Origin: Bradyrhizobium sp. RP6
Lineage (GTDB): Bacteria > Pseudomonadota > Alphaproteobacteria > Rhizobiales > Xanthobacteraceae
Assembly (NCBI RefSeq): GCF_003837805.1
Contig: NZ_RQIT01000010.1
Span: forward strand, 1 to 64,000
Direction: 5' to 3'
Length of the DNA: 64,000 bases
The notes beneath the pieces were generated by a model. The model was not told where the DNA came from, did not search any database, and worked only from the letters and a program-made list of their open reading frames with translations. The position numbers were made by a program, and so were the translations under genes. Positions 17,141 to 24,626 of this stretch are shown here, in pieces (position 1 is the stretch's first letter; the number at the start of each line of letters is the position of its first letter).

Positions 17141-18475
17141 TCACATCTTCATGTTCTTCATCGGCGCTCCCGGCTTCTGCCGAGCCGGCTCGATGGCGGG
17201 TGCGGCCACTTCGTAGGCGACGGTGCCTCGCGGGAATTTGTACGGCCCGGGATCGCGGTAATCGTCGCGCGCGAGGTCCTCGCGGATCTTCATCACCGTG
17301 AACATGCCGCCCATCTCGATCGGCCCGAACTGGCCGGTGCCGGTCATCATCGGCAGCGTGTTGTCGGGCGCAGGCATCTCCATGTTGCCCATGGCCATGC
17401 CGGTCGAGCCCATGGCCATGCCGTCAGGCGCAAGCTTGCCGACGGCCTTGGCGAGGTCTTTGCGCGACACGCCGATGAGATTGCGCACATCGTGTCCCAT
17501 CGCGTTCATGGTGTGGTGCGACTTGTGGCAGTGGAACGCCCAATCGCCGGGATTGTCGGCGAGCACGTCGAACACCCTGACAGCGCCGACCGGCACGTCG
17601 GTGGTCGTTTCGGGGATCTGTGCGCTCTCCGGGATCCAGCCGCCGTCGGTGCAGGTCACCGCAAAGCTGTGGCCATGCAGATGGATCGGATGGTTGGTCA
17701 TGCTGAGATTGCCGATGCGCACGCGCACCTTGTCGCCGAGCCGGACCGGCAGGGAATCGATGCCGGGAAATACCCGCGCATTCCAGGTCCACATGTTGAA
17801 GTCGGTCATCTCGTTGACATGCGGCAGATAGGTGCCGGGGTCGACGCGGTAGGTGCTCATCACGAAGACGAAGTCTCTGTCGACCGGTCGGAAGCTCTGG
17901 TCGCGCGGATGCACGACGACCATGCCCATCATGCCCATCGCCATCTGCACCATCTCGTCGGAATGCGGGTGGTACATGAAGGTTCCGCTTTTCTTCATCT
18001 CGAATTCGTAGACGAAGGTCTTGCCCGGCTGGATGTGCGGCTGGGTCAGTCCGCCGACACCGTCCATGCCGCTCGGAATGATCATGCCGTGCCAGTGCAC
18101 GGTGGTGTATTCGGGCAGTCTGTTGGTGACGAAGATGCGGAGCTTGTCGCCCTCGACCGCTTCGATGGTCGGGCCCGGCGACTGGCCATTGTAGCCCCAC
18201 AGATTCACCTTCATGCCCTCGGCGAATTCCCGCACCACCGGTTCGGCGACGAGATGGAATTCCTTCCAGTCGCCGTTCATGCGGAACGGCAACGACCAGC
18301 CGTTCAGCGTGACCACTGGCCGGTAGTCGGGCCCGCTGATCGGATGCAGCGGCGGCTGCATCACCACCTTGTCCATGGTGGGCGCTTCCGGAATCGAAGC
18401 GGCTTGCACACGGCCGCTGATGGCCGACGCGCCGGCAAGCGCCGCGCTGCCTAAGAATCCTCGCCGGGAAAACAT
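17141..18475 (-). CDS. Periplasmic multicopper oxidase (CopA/CueO type)
   Basis: A 444-residue enzyme exported by the Tat pathway (MFSRRGFLGSAALAGASA). Copper-site histidines are intact: HWHG at 127-130, HPH at 169-171, HPIHLHGH in the third domain and HCHKSHHTMNAM near the C-terminus, where the type 1 Cys and Met lie. A Met-rich insert (MAMGSTGMAMGNMEMPAPDN) near the C-terminus resembles the Cu(I)-binding loops of CopA and CueO. It probably oxidises periplasmic Cu(I) to the less toxic Cu(II) with O2. GTG/ATG choices upstream overlap the TolC-like gene; ATG 18475 follows GGAGG. It is shorter than plasmid CopA (about 600 residues). Confidence 0.93.
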   Translation of the reverse strand: MFSRRGFLGSAALAGASAISGRVQAASIPEAPTMDKVVMQPPLHPISGPDYRPVVTLNGWSLPFRMNGDWKEFHLVAEPVVREFAEGMKVNLWGYNGQSPGPTIEAVEGDKLRIFVTNRLPEYTTVHWHGMIIPSGMDGVGGLTQPHIQPGKTFVYEFEMKKSGTFMYHPHSDEMVQMAMGMMGMVVVHPRDQSFRPVDRDFVFVMSTYRVDPGTYLPHVNEMTDFNMWTWNARVFPGIDSLPVRLGDKVRVRIGNLSMTNHPIHLHGHSFAVTCTDGGWIPESAQIPETTTDVPVGAVRVFDVLADNPGDWAFHCHKSHHTMNAMGHDVRNLIGVSRKDLAKAVGKLAPDGMAMGSTGMAMGNMEMPAPDNTLPMMTGTGQFGPIEMGGMFTVMKIREDLARDDYRDPGPYKFPRGTVAYEVAAPAIEPARQKPGAPMKNMKM

Positions 18476-18488
18476 GCTGGCCTCCATC

Positions 18489-19913
18489 TCAGTGGCCGCC
18501 GGCGGCAGGCGCTGCCGCGGCGATGGTGGTTGGACTGTCGCCGCCGGCCGTCGGCACGCCGCCGCCGTTGACGGCAGTCTGCAAATCGGCCTGGGCGAGA
18601 AAGAACCGTTGCCTGGCATCGATCGCGCCGCGCAGCGACGCCAGGCGCTGTCGCGCCTCGGTGAGGAGCGCGAAAATGTCGACCTGCATGCTGGAGAAGC
18701 GCAGCTGCATCTCCTCGGTGATGATCTTCCGCAAGGGGATGATCTCGCGCTGGTAATGGCCGGCGATGTCGTAGGTGGAGCGATAGACACGATAGGCATC
18801 GCGCGCTTCGGAGCGAACATTCACCGCGCGCTCGGTCAGGCGGTTGAAGGCGAGATTGTAGGTTTCGGCGGCCTGCCGCACCCGCACCTCGCCGCCGTCG
18901 AAGATCGGGATCTGGAACTGCACGTCGAAGCCGCGTTCGCGGAACGGCGGCCCTTCCGGATCCTGGGTGCGCCGGGAGATGCCGGCGAGATCGAGCAGTG
19001 TCACGAAGCGCGTCGCCTCGGTGAGGTTCAGGGCTTTCGCCAGCGCCGCCAGCTCAAGCCGTGCAATCTGCAGGTCGATGCGGTGCGCCACGGCATCGAC
19101 CTCGATCGAGGGCAAGGCCTGCGGCCGACGCGGCAGCGGCGGCATTTGATCGGGGAGGCGGAAGTCGAGACCGTCGTCCCACAGCCCCATCAGGCGCGCC
19201 AGCCTTTCGCGCGCGCTCGTCGCCGCCTGACGCGCTGTTGCGAGGTCGGCGGTGGTTTCGGCATAGAACACCTGCTCGCGGGCCTGGTCGAGCTTGTTGA
19301 GCGAGCCGGTTTCGCCGAGCTTGACCGCGAGCTGCGCGGTGGATTCCGCCGTGGCCTTCGCGTCCGTCAGCAGCGCGACCATCTCATTGGCGGCAACAGT
19401 GCGGATATAGGCGCGGCGGACGTCGGCGGCGAGTCGCAGCGTCGCCAGGGCCGCGCGTAACTGCGCTCCGCGGAAGCGGTCGCGGGCGATATCGGAGCGG
19501 AACGGCAGGGTGGCCAGCGCGAGGATGTCGCCGACCACCTGGCGCTCGATCTCGCTGGCGCCGTTGCCCGTGATGCGCGAAACCGCGAACACCGGATTGG
19601 GCGGCAGGCTCTGCTCGACGAGATCGGTCTCGGCCAGCGCCAGCTCGTTATAAACGGCTTGCAGTCCCTTGTTGTTGAGCAGCGCGATCTGCACGGCGGC
19701 ATCCGCGCTCAGCGTCCGCGACAACAGCTGGCGAACGCGCGCGTCGACCGCGCTGGCGCCCTCGGCCGTTCGCACGAAGGCGACGTCCTTGTTGATGGTC
19801 TGGCTCGTCAGATCCGAGACGGCAGTCATCCCGCCGTCGGGCCAGAACGCGGCGCAGCCGGAAACGCTGAGCGCAATGAGGACGAGCAGGCCCGGCGCAA
19901 GATGGCGTGTCAT
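18489..19913 (-). CDS. TolC-family outer-membrane channel lipoprotein (CusC-like)
   Basis: A 474-residue outer membrane efflux protein with a lipoprotein signal (LIALSVSGCAAFW, lipidated Cys at about 19). It has the long helical repeats of TolC (e.g. KLDQAREQVFYAETTADLAT), seen twice as two OEP halves. In Cus-type systems such a channel joins an RND pump and an adaptor. Neither is encoded in this operon, which instead holds a multicopper oxidase, a cupredoxin and CusF- and His-rich proteins. It may pair with a pump encoded elsewhere. The gap to the oxidase is 13 bp, so they are in one operon. Confidence 0.92.
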   Translation of the reverse strand: MTRHLAPGLLVLIALSVSGCAAFWPDGGMTAVSDLTSQTINKDVAFVRTAEGASAVDARVRQLLSRTLSADAAVQIALLNNKGLQAVYNELALAETDLVEQSLPPNPVFAVSRITGNGASEIERQVVGDILALATLPFRSDIARDRFRGAQLRAALATLRLAADVRRAYIRTVAANEMVALLTDAKATAESTAQLAVKLGETGSLNKLDQAREQVFYAETTADLATARQAATSARERLARLMGLWDDGLDFRLPDQMPPLPRRPQALPSIEVDAVAHRIDLQIARLELAALAKALNLTEATRFVTLLDLAGISRRTQDPEGPPFRERGFDVQFQIPIFDGGEVRVRQAAETYNLAFNRLTERAVNVRSEARDAYRVYRSTYDIAGHYQREIIPLRKIITEEMQLRFSSMQVDIFALLTEARQRLASLRGAIDARQRFFLAQADLQTAVNGGGVPTAGGDSPTTIAAAAPAAGGH

Positions 19914-19922
19914 GGCGCGTTC

Positions 19923-20204
19923 CTACCGGTCTTGCTTCGGCTGCGGCGTCACAGCGTCGTTGCGGCCTCGCCATGGCGCCGGCGTCGCAGGGCGCAGGCT
20001 GGTATAGGGCGCAATGGTCGAGCGGTAGCCGATGCGTGCCACTTTTGCCGCCGGATCTGCGGGATCGGCGCTGGCGACTTGTGTCGTTGCCGGCATGCAG
20101 CCGGACAGCCCCAGCGCAGCAAGGGCCAGCAGCAGCGAATTCAATCGAAACTGGCGTCCACCCACCGCAGATGCGGCGGACTTCGCCCCCGAAAGCGTGA
20201 ACAT
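19923..20204 (-). CDS. Small putative lipoprotein in the copper operon
   Basis: A 93-residue protein. A basic N-terminal stretch of about 22 residues precedes a hydrophobic segment (LNSLLLALAALGLSGC) ending in a lipobox, so the mature protein of about 57 residues would be lipid-anchored. The mature part (MPATTQVASADPADPAAKVA and the rest) has no known motif. ATG 20204 lies seven bases after AGGGA; GTG 20207 is an alternative. It lies ten bases upstream of the TolC-like gene. No function can be assigned beyond membership of the operon. Confidence 0.7.
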   Translation of the reverse strand: MFTLSGAKSAASAVGGRQFRLNSLLLALAALGLSGCMPATTQVASADPADPAAKVARIGYRSTIAPYTSLRPATPAPWRGRNDAVTPQPKQDR

Positions 20205-20277
20205 CACTCATCCCTGATCTGGAGACCACAGGTTCGCGCGCGCAAAAGCGCGCTCGGCCCGAAATCGTCGCGTCAGA

Positions 20278-20721
20278 TCAGGCGATGGGGGGGCGGTAGT
20301 GCACGGGCGGCGCCGCGCTGTGCAGGCTGGCCACGAGTTCGGGCGCACAGGCGGAGACGGGCAGCATCGGCGTGGCGACGCCGGGCAGATCGGCCGGCAG
20401 CGCGCTCACGCACATCATGGCGCAGCACGGTCCCACTGTTCCCGCGTCGCCGTGATGATGCGGAGCAGGCGCGTCCTGCGCGGCCGTCTGGTGGTGAGCG
20501 TGGGTTCCCGCGTGTTCGTGCGAGGCATCGCCATGCAGATGGCTGGTCGGCATCTGGTGATGCGCCGGCACGCGATCTGCGAGGAGTGCGTCGTCAAGGC
20601 ACGGCGCAGGACCATCGCCCCAGGCAAGCGCCGCAGCCGGCGCGAGCACGCAGAACAGGTAGGCGAGGGCGATGATCCGCCCCACCCTGATCCGCATCGA
20701 TCGCGTCAATCGCAGCAACAT
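20278..20721 (-). CDS. Histidine-rich exported protein, first gene of the copper operon
   Basis: A 147-residue protein with an N-terminal export signal (RIIALAYLFCVLAPAAALAW) and a His-rich middle (HHQMPTSHLHGDASHEHAGT, then HAHHQTAA and PHHHGD), followed by a Cys/Met cluster GPCCAMMCVSALPADLPG. The His and Cys-Met clusters point to periplasmic metal binding, probably copper given the operon. I recognise no named domain. ATG 20721 is chosen because the signal peptide starts there; the longer reading begins at 20781. It is divergent from the MFS gene at 20874, and the 152 bp between them should carry the operon promoter. No CueR-type operator was found there. Confidence 0.75.
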   Translation of the reverse strand: MLLRLTRSMRIRVGRIIALAYLFCVLAPAAALAWGDGPAPCLDDALLADRVPAHHQMPTSHLHGDASHEHAGTHAHHQTAAQDAPAPHHHGDAGTVGPCCAMMCVSALPADLPGVATPMLPVSACAPELVASLHSAAPPVHYRPPIA

Positions 20722-20873
20722 TCCGCCGGCATGGCTCTCCGCGCGGCAAAGGTGCACACGCGAATTGCAAACTAGTGGCAAATTGCGCGGTCGCCAAGCG
20801 CCTTCTTACCGCAGTGCACCGCGCATGCCCAATATCGCGCCACAATGCTTGACCCTGCGGCGATCCGCGGGCC

Positions 20874-22139
20874 ATGTTCCGGCCCGTGCACGCGCCAAAT
20901 CATCCAGGACAGACGCCTCAATCATTCAGCCCTGATTCCCGTCAGGCCTGGATGCGGCTCGTCATTGCACTTGTGATCGGCTCGATCGGCGCCGTCGGCA
21001 TGTGGGCGGTCGTGGTCGTGATTCCCGTAGTGCAGGCCGAATTCGGCGCCACGCGCGGCGCGGTGTCGCTGGCCTTCACCCTCATGATGTTCGGCTTCGG
21101 GCTGGGTGGCGTGATCGCCGGCAAGATCACCGACCGGTTCGGCATCGTGCCGGCCATGGCGATCAGCATCGCCTTCCTCGGCGTCGCCAACGTGCTCGCG
21201 GGCCTGTCCAGCCACCTCTGGCAGTTCGTGGCGGCCTACTTCCTCATCGGGCTCGGCACCTCCGCGACCTTCGCGCCGCTGATGGCCGAAGCCTCGCACT
21301 GGTTCGAGCGCTATCGCGGATTGGCGGTGACCATCGTCGCCAGCGGCAACTATGTCGCCGGCACGATGTGGCCGCCGATTGTGAGTTGGGGCACGCAGGA
21401 GATCGGCTGGCGCTACACCCATATCGGCATCGGCATCGTCTGCGCCGGCCTGATGACGGTGCTGGTGCTGATTCTGCGGGCGCAGATGGGGCGCGACACC
21501 CTCCACGATCATGCCAACGCACCGCCGCCGCGGGTCGATCTCAGGCTGTCGACCAACACGCTGACCGTGCTGCTCTCGATCGCCAGCATCTCCTGCTGCG
21601 TCGCCATGGCGATGCCGCAGGTGCATATCGTGGCCTATTGCGGCGATCTCGGCTATGGCGTGGCGCGGGGCGCCGAGATGCTGTCCTTGATGATGGGCTG
21701 CGGCATCATCAGCCGGATCGGCTCCGGCTATCTCGCCGACAAGATCGGCGGCATCCGCACGCTGCTCGTCGGATCGCTGGCGCAGGGGTTCGCGCTGGTG
21801 TTCTATCTGTTCTTCGACAGCCTGACCTCGCTGTATCTGATCTCCGCGATGTTCGGCCTGTTCCAGGGCGGCATCGTGCCGAGCTACGCCATCATCGTGC
21901 GTGAGGCGATGCCGGCGAGCGAGGCGGCGACGCGCGTCGGCATCGTGATCTTCGCCTCCGTGTTCGGCATGTCCTTCGGCGGCTGGGTGTCGGGCGTCAT
22001 CTTCGATGCCACCGGCTCCTATGCCGCGGCGTTCGCGAACGGCGTGGCGTGGAATGCGCTGAACATCGGCATCGTCGTTCTGCTGCTGATTCGCGCGCGG
22101 ATGAGCGCGACGAAGACCGGCCCGGGTTTTGCGACTTAG
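20874..22139 (+). CDS. MFS transporter (monocarboxylate/OxlT-like group)
   Basis: A 421-residue protein with about twelve transmembrane helices in two halves. The MFS loop motif is seen as GKITDRFG after helix 2, with a repeat YLADKIGGIR in the second half, and the helix 4-5 region is FLIGLGTSATFAPLMAEASH. The pattern resembles the oxalate/formate and monocarboxylate antiporter group, but the substrate is not predictable. Translation may begin at the internal ATG (MRLVIALVIGSIGAVGMW) at 20952, since the first 26 residues are polar. It is divergent from the copper operon and convergent with the TetR gene. Confidence 0.88.
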   Translation: MFRPVHAPNHPGQTPQSFSPDSRQAWMRLVIALVIGSIGAVGMWAVVVVIPVVQAEFGATRGAVSLAFTLMMFGFGLGGVIAGKITDRFGIVPAMAISIAFLGVANVLAGLSSHLWQFVAAYFLIGLGTSATFAPLMAEASHWFERYRGLAVTIVASGNYVAGTMWPPIVSWGTQEIGWRYTHIGIGIVCAGLMTVLVLILRAQMGRDTLHDHANAPPPRVDLRLSTNTLTVLLSIASISCCVAMAMPQVHIVAYCGDLGYGVARGAEMLSLMMGCGIISRIGSGYLADKIGGIRTLLVGSLAQGFALVFYLFFDSLTSLYLISAMFGLFQGGIVPSYAIIVREAMPASEAATRVGIVIFASVFGMSFGGWVSGVIFDATGSYAAAFANGVAWNALNIGIVVLLLIRARMSATKTGPGFAT

Positions 22140-22155
22140 GCCGCCTGCCCGGCCT
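22138..22155. terminator. Short hairpin between MFS and TetR genes
   Basis: AGGCCG (22138-22143) pairs with CGGCCT (22150-22155) between the convergent gene ends. There is no T-run; a weak terminator at best. Confidence 0.4.
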
Positions 22156-22183
22156 TAGGCTGTGGTGACCTTGCCGCCGCCGG

Positions 22184-22825
22184 TTATCGCTTTTGCTTCG
22201 CGACCTTCTTCCCAGGTTTGGCGATGGCGCGCGGCCTGGCTTTCATAGCGGCCTGCACCCTCAAGCCGTCGACGAACACGTCGAGCAGGCGCAGCGCCGT
22301 CGCCTGCCAGCCGGGCTGGTCGTGCACGTAGCACATGCCGAAGAAGGCGCGCAGCAGATCCTCGGGGTTGATGTCGGCGCGCATCTCGCCGGCTGCAACC
22401 GCACGGTCCAGCAGCGAGCCGATCGCCTTGGTCAGACGCTCGAAGGAGAAGGCATGCAGCTCCGACCCGCTCTGCACCGCGAGCGCCAGTGCCGCCATCA
22501 TCCCCTTCTTGGTCGCAACAAACTCGACTCCCGAGCGCAGCCAGCGCCGCAGCGCCTCGACCGGATCCTTCGCATTCTTCAATTGCTCGGCGAGCTCGCT
22601 GAGCTGCTCGACCTCGCGCCGGTACACCGCCTCGAACAATGCCTCGCGCGTCGGGAAATGCCGATACAGCGTGCCGATGCCGACGCCGGCGCGCTTTGCC
22701 ACTGCTTCCAGGCTCGCCTCCGAACCGCCCGCATTGAACACCAGCTTCGCCGCTTCGAGCACGCGCTCGCGATTGCGCACGGCGTCGGCGCGGGGCTTTC
22801 GGGTCTGGTCGGTCTGGTCGTCCAT
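22184..22825 (-). CDS. TetR family transcriptional regulator
   Basis: A 213-residue regulator with an N-terminal TetR helix-turn-helix (RERVLEAAKLVFNAGGSEAS, then VAKRAGVGIGTLYRHFPTRE) and a helical ligand domain. The HTH signature GIGTLYRHF is unmistakable. The C-terminus is basic (KARPRAIAKPGKKVAKQKR). ATG 22825 is preferred to a TTG at 22834. It is divergent from the aldehyde oxidase operon starting at 23077, whose expression it probably represses; I found no clear palindrome in the intervening 250 bp. The ligand is unknown, though an aromatic aldehyde or a related compound would fit the target operon. Confidence 0.93.
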   Translation of the reverse strand: MDDQTDQTRKPRADAVRNRERVLEAAKLVFNAGGSEASLEAVAKRAGVGIGTLYRHFPTREALFEAVYRREVEQLSELAEQLKNAKDPVEALRRWLRSGVEFVATKKGMMAALALAVQSGSELHAFSFERLTKAIGSLLDRAVAAGEMRADINPEDLLRAFFGMCYVHDQPGWQATALRLLDVFVDGLRVQAAMKARPRAIAKPGKKVAKQKR

Positions 22826-23076
22826 GGCGCGCAATGTAGATCACGAATTGGTTAGATTGAACCCTTCTTGAACCCTTGGGGCGCTGCATCGCGTTGGTGA
22901 CGCACGCGCTTTTGACGAATTCCAGATTTTTCCGGGCGGCCCTTGTTAAGCGGAGGCCGCCTCCGTATCTTCGTTCGAGCGCCGGCCGCATCATGTTCGG
23001 GCGGCGCTATTCGACAGCGGTCACGGCGGTGGCGCGCTGGGCGATGACTCATGTCCATATCTGATGGGAGCCTTGT

Positions 23077-23574
23077 ATGAACCACTCCATCAGCCTCACC
23101 GTGAACGGTGCGCGGCGCGATTTCGTTCTCGACGATCCGCGCGTCACGCTGCTCGATCTCCTGCGTGAGCGCCTCCATCTGACCGGAACCAAGAAGGGAT
23201 GCGACCGCGGCCAGTGCGGCGCCTGCACCATCCTCGTCGACGGTAAGCGCATCAATTCCTGCCTCGCGCTCGCGATCAGCCACGACGGCGCCGACATCCT
23301 CACCATCGAAGGTGTCGCACGCGGCGACCAGCTTCACCCGGTACAGGCTGCCTTCATCGCCCATGACGGCTTTCAGTGCGGCTTCTGCACGCCCGGCCAG
23401 ATCATGAGCGCGATCGGCATGATGCGCGAAGGCCAGACCGGCAATGACCCTGAACGCGTCCGCGAATGCATGAGCGGCAATCTCTGCCGCTGCGGCGCCT
23501 ATGCCGGCATCGTCGATGCCGTGCTCGACGCCCAAGGACAGATGGACGAATCCAACCAGAGGCGCTCCGCATGA
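23077..23574 (+). CDS. Aldehyde oxidase/xanthine dehydrogenase family, [2Fe-2S] subunit (PaoA/YagT-like)
   Basis: A 165-residue subunit with two [2Fe-2S] clusters. The plant-ferredoxin cluster uses Cys42, Cys47, Cys50 and Cys62 (GCDRGQCGAC), and the second uses Cys101, Cys104, Cys137 and Cys139 (CGFCTPGQ and CRCG). It passes electrons from the molybdenum site to FAD. E. coli PaoA has a Tat signal, but this one has none, so the complex is probably cytoplasmic. It is the first gene of a three-gene operon; its stop overlaps the start of the FAD subunit (ATGA). Confidence 0.95.
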   Translation: MNHSISLTVNGARRDFVLDDPRVTLLDLLRERLHLTGTKKGCDRGQCGACTILVDGKRINSCLALAISHDGADILTIEGVARGDQLHPVQAAFIAHDGFQCGFCTPGQIMSAIGMMREGQTGNDPERVRECMSGNLCRCGAYAGIVDAVLDAQGQMDESNQRRSA

Positions 23575-24626
23575 AACCGTTCGATTATGTCAGGCCGGCC
23601 TCGGTTGCAGAAGCGGTCGCCGCCGCCGCTCAGCCCGGCGCTGTCTTCCTTGCCGCCGGCACCAATCTGCTCGATCTGATGAAGGGCGGCGTCAGCCGTC
23701 CGGATCGGCTGGTCGATGTCACGCATCTCGATGGCCTCGACCAAATCGAGACTCTCGCCGACGGCAGTGTGCGTATCGGCGCACTCGTCAGCAACGCCGA
23801 TCTCGCGCATGACGCGACCTTTGCAAAATCCTATCCGGCCGTCGCCGAAGCCCTGCTCTCCGGCGCGTCAGCTCAGTTGCGCAATGCCGCAACCGTCGGC
23901 GGTAATCTGTTGCAACGGACACGCTGCGCGTATTTCTACGACACCGCCAGCCGCTGCAACAAGCGCGAGGCCGGGAGCGGCTGCGACGCCCGCGACGGCG
24001 AGAACCGCAGCCATGCCGTGCTCGGCTGGAGCGAGAGCTGCATCGCCACGCATCCGTCCGACTTCTGCGTCCCGCTGGTCGCGCTCGACGCCGTCGTCGA
24101 GATCGAGGGCAGCAATGGCCGGCGCGAGATCGCGCTGGATCAACTGCATCGCCTGCCGGACGATGCGCCCGAGCGCGAGTCCGCGCTCGAGCCCGGCGAT
24201 CTCATCGTCGCGGTGCGCCTGCCGCCGGCGGCGCGCGCGTTTGCGTCGCATGCGCGCTATCTGAAGGTGCGCGAGAGAACGTCTTATGCCTTCGCCATCG
24301 TCTCGGCGGCCGCCGCTCTGCGGATCGAGAACGGCAAGATCGCGGAGGCGCGGCTTGCACTCGGTGGTGTCGCCGCAAAGCCCTGGCGCGCTCGCGCGGC
24401 GGAGGACGTGCTCAGGAATGTCGCGCCCACGGCAGACGCGTTCCAGGAGGCGGCCTGGCGGGCGCTCGAGGGCGCAAAACCGTCCGGCGACAATGCCTTC
24501 AAGATCGAGCTCGCGCGCCGTATCGTCGTGCGCGCGCTGCTACTCGCGGCCGCCGGCACGCCTGCGCGTATCCCCGCGCTGCCGGCCTCTCCCTTTGCCT
24601 CGATCTCCGGAGCCATCCATGCCTGA
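23571..24626 (+). CDS. Aldehyde oxidase/xanthine dehydrogenase family, FAD subunit (PaoB/YagS-like)
   Basis: A 351-residue FAD-binding subunit of the CO-dehydrogenase flavoprotein fold. FAD contacts are visible as FLAAGTNLLDLMKGGV near the N-terminus and QLRNAATVGGNLLQRTRC in the middle. The insert with Cys at RCAYFYDTASRCNKREAGSG followed by CDARDG is characteristic of PaoB, which binds an additional [4Fe-4S] cluster. It takes electrons from the iron-sulfur subunit. ATG 23571 lies in an ATGA overlap with the preceding gene, and the stop overlaps the next gene by eight bases, so the three subunits are translationally coupled. Confidence 0.95.
   Translation: MKPFDYVRPASVAEAVAAAAQPGAVFLAAGTNLLDLMKGGVSRPDRLVDVTHLDGLDQIETLADGSVRIGALVSNADLAHDATFAKSYPAVAEALLSGASAQLRNAATVGGNLLQRTRCAYFYDTASRCNKREAGSGCDARDGENRSHAVLGWSESCIATHPSDFCVPLVALDAVVEIEGSNGRREIALDQLHRLPDDAPERESALEPGDLIVAVRLPPAARAFASHARYLKVRERTSYAFAIVSAAAALRIENGKIAEARLALGGVAAKPWRARAAEDVLRNVAPTADAFQEAAWRALEGAKPSGDNAFKIELARRIVVRALLLAAAGTPARIPALPASPFASISGAIHA

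Noticed and set aside
24286..24618. N-terminal extension of the molybdenum subunit
   Set aside because: These 111 codons read another frame of the FAD-subunit gene; homology and the ATG at 24619 start the real protein.
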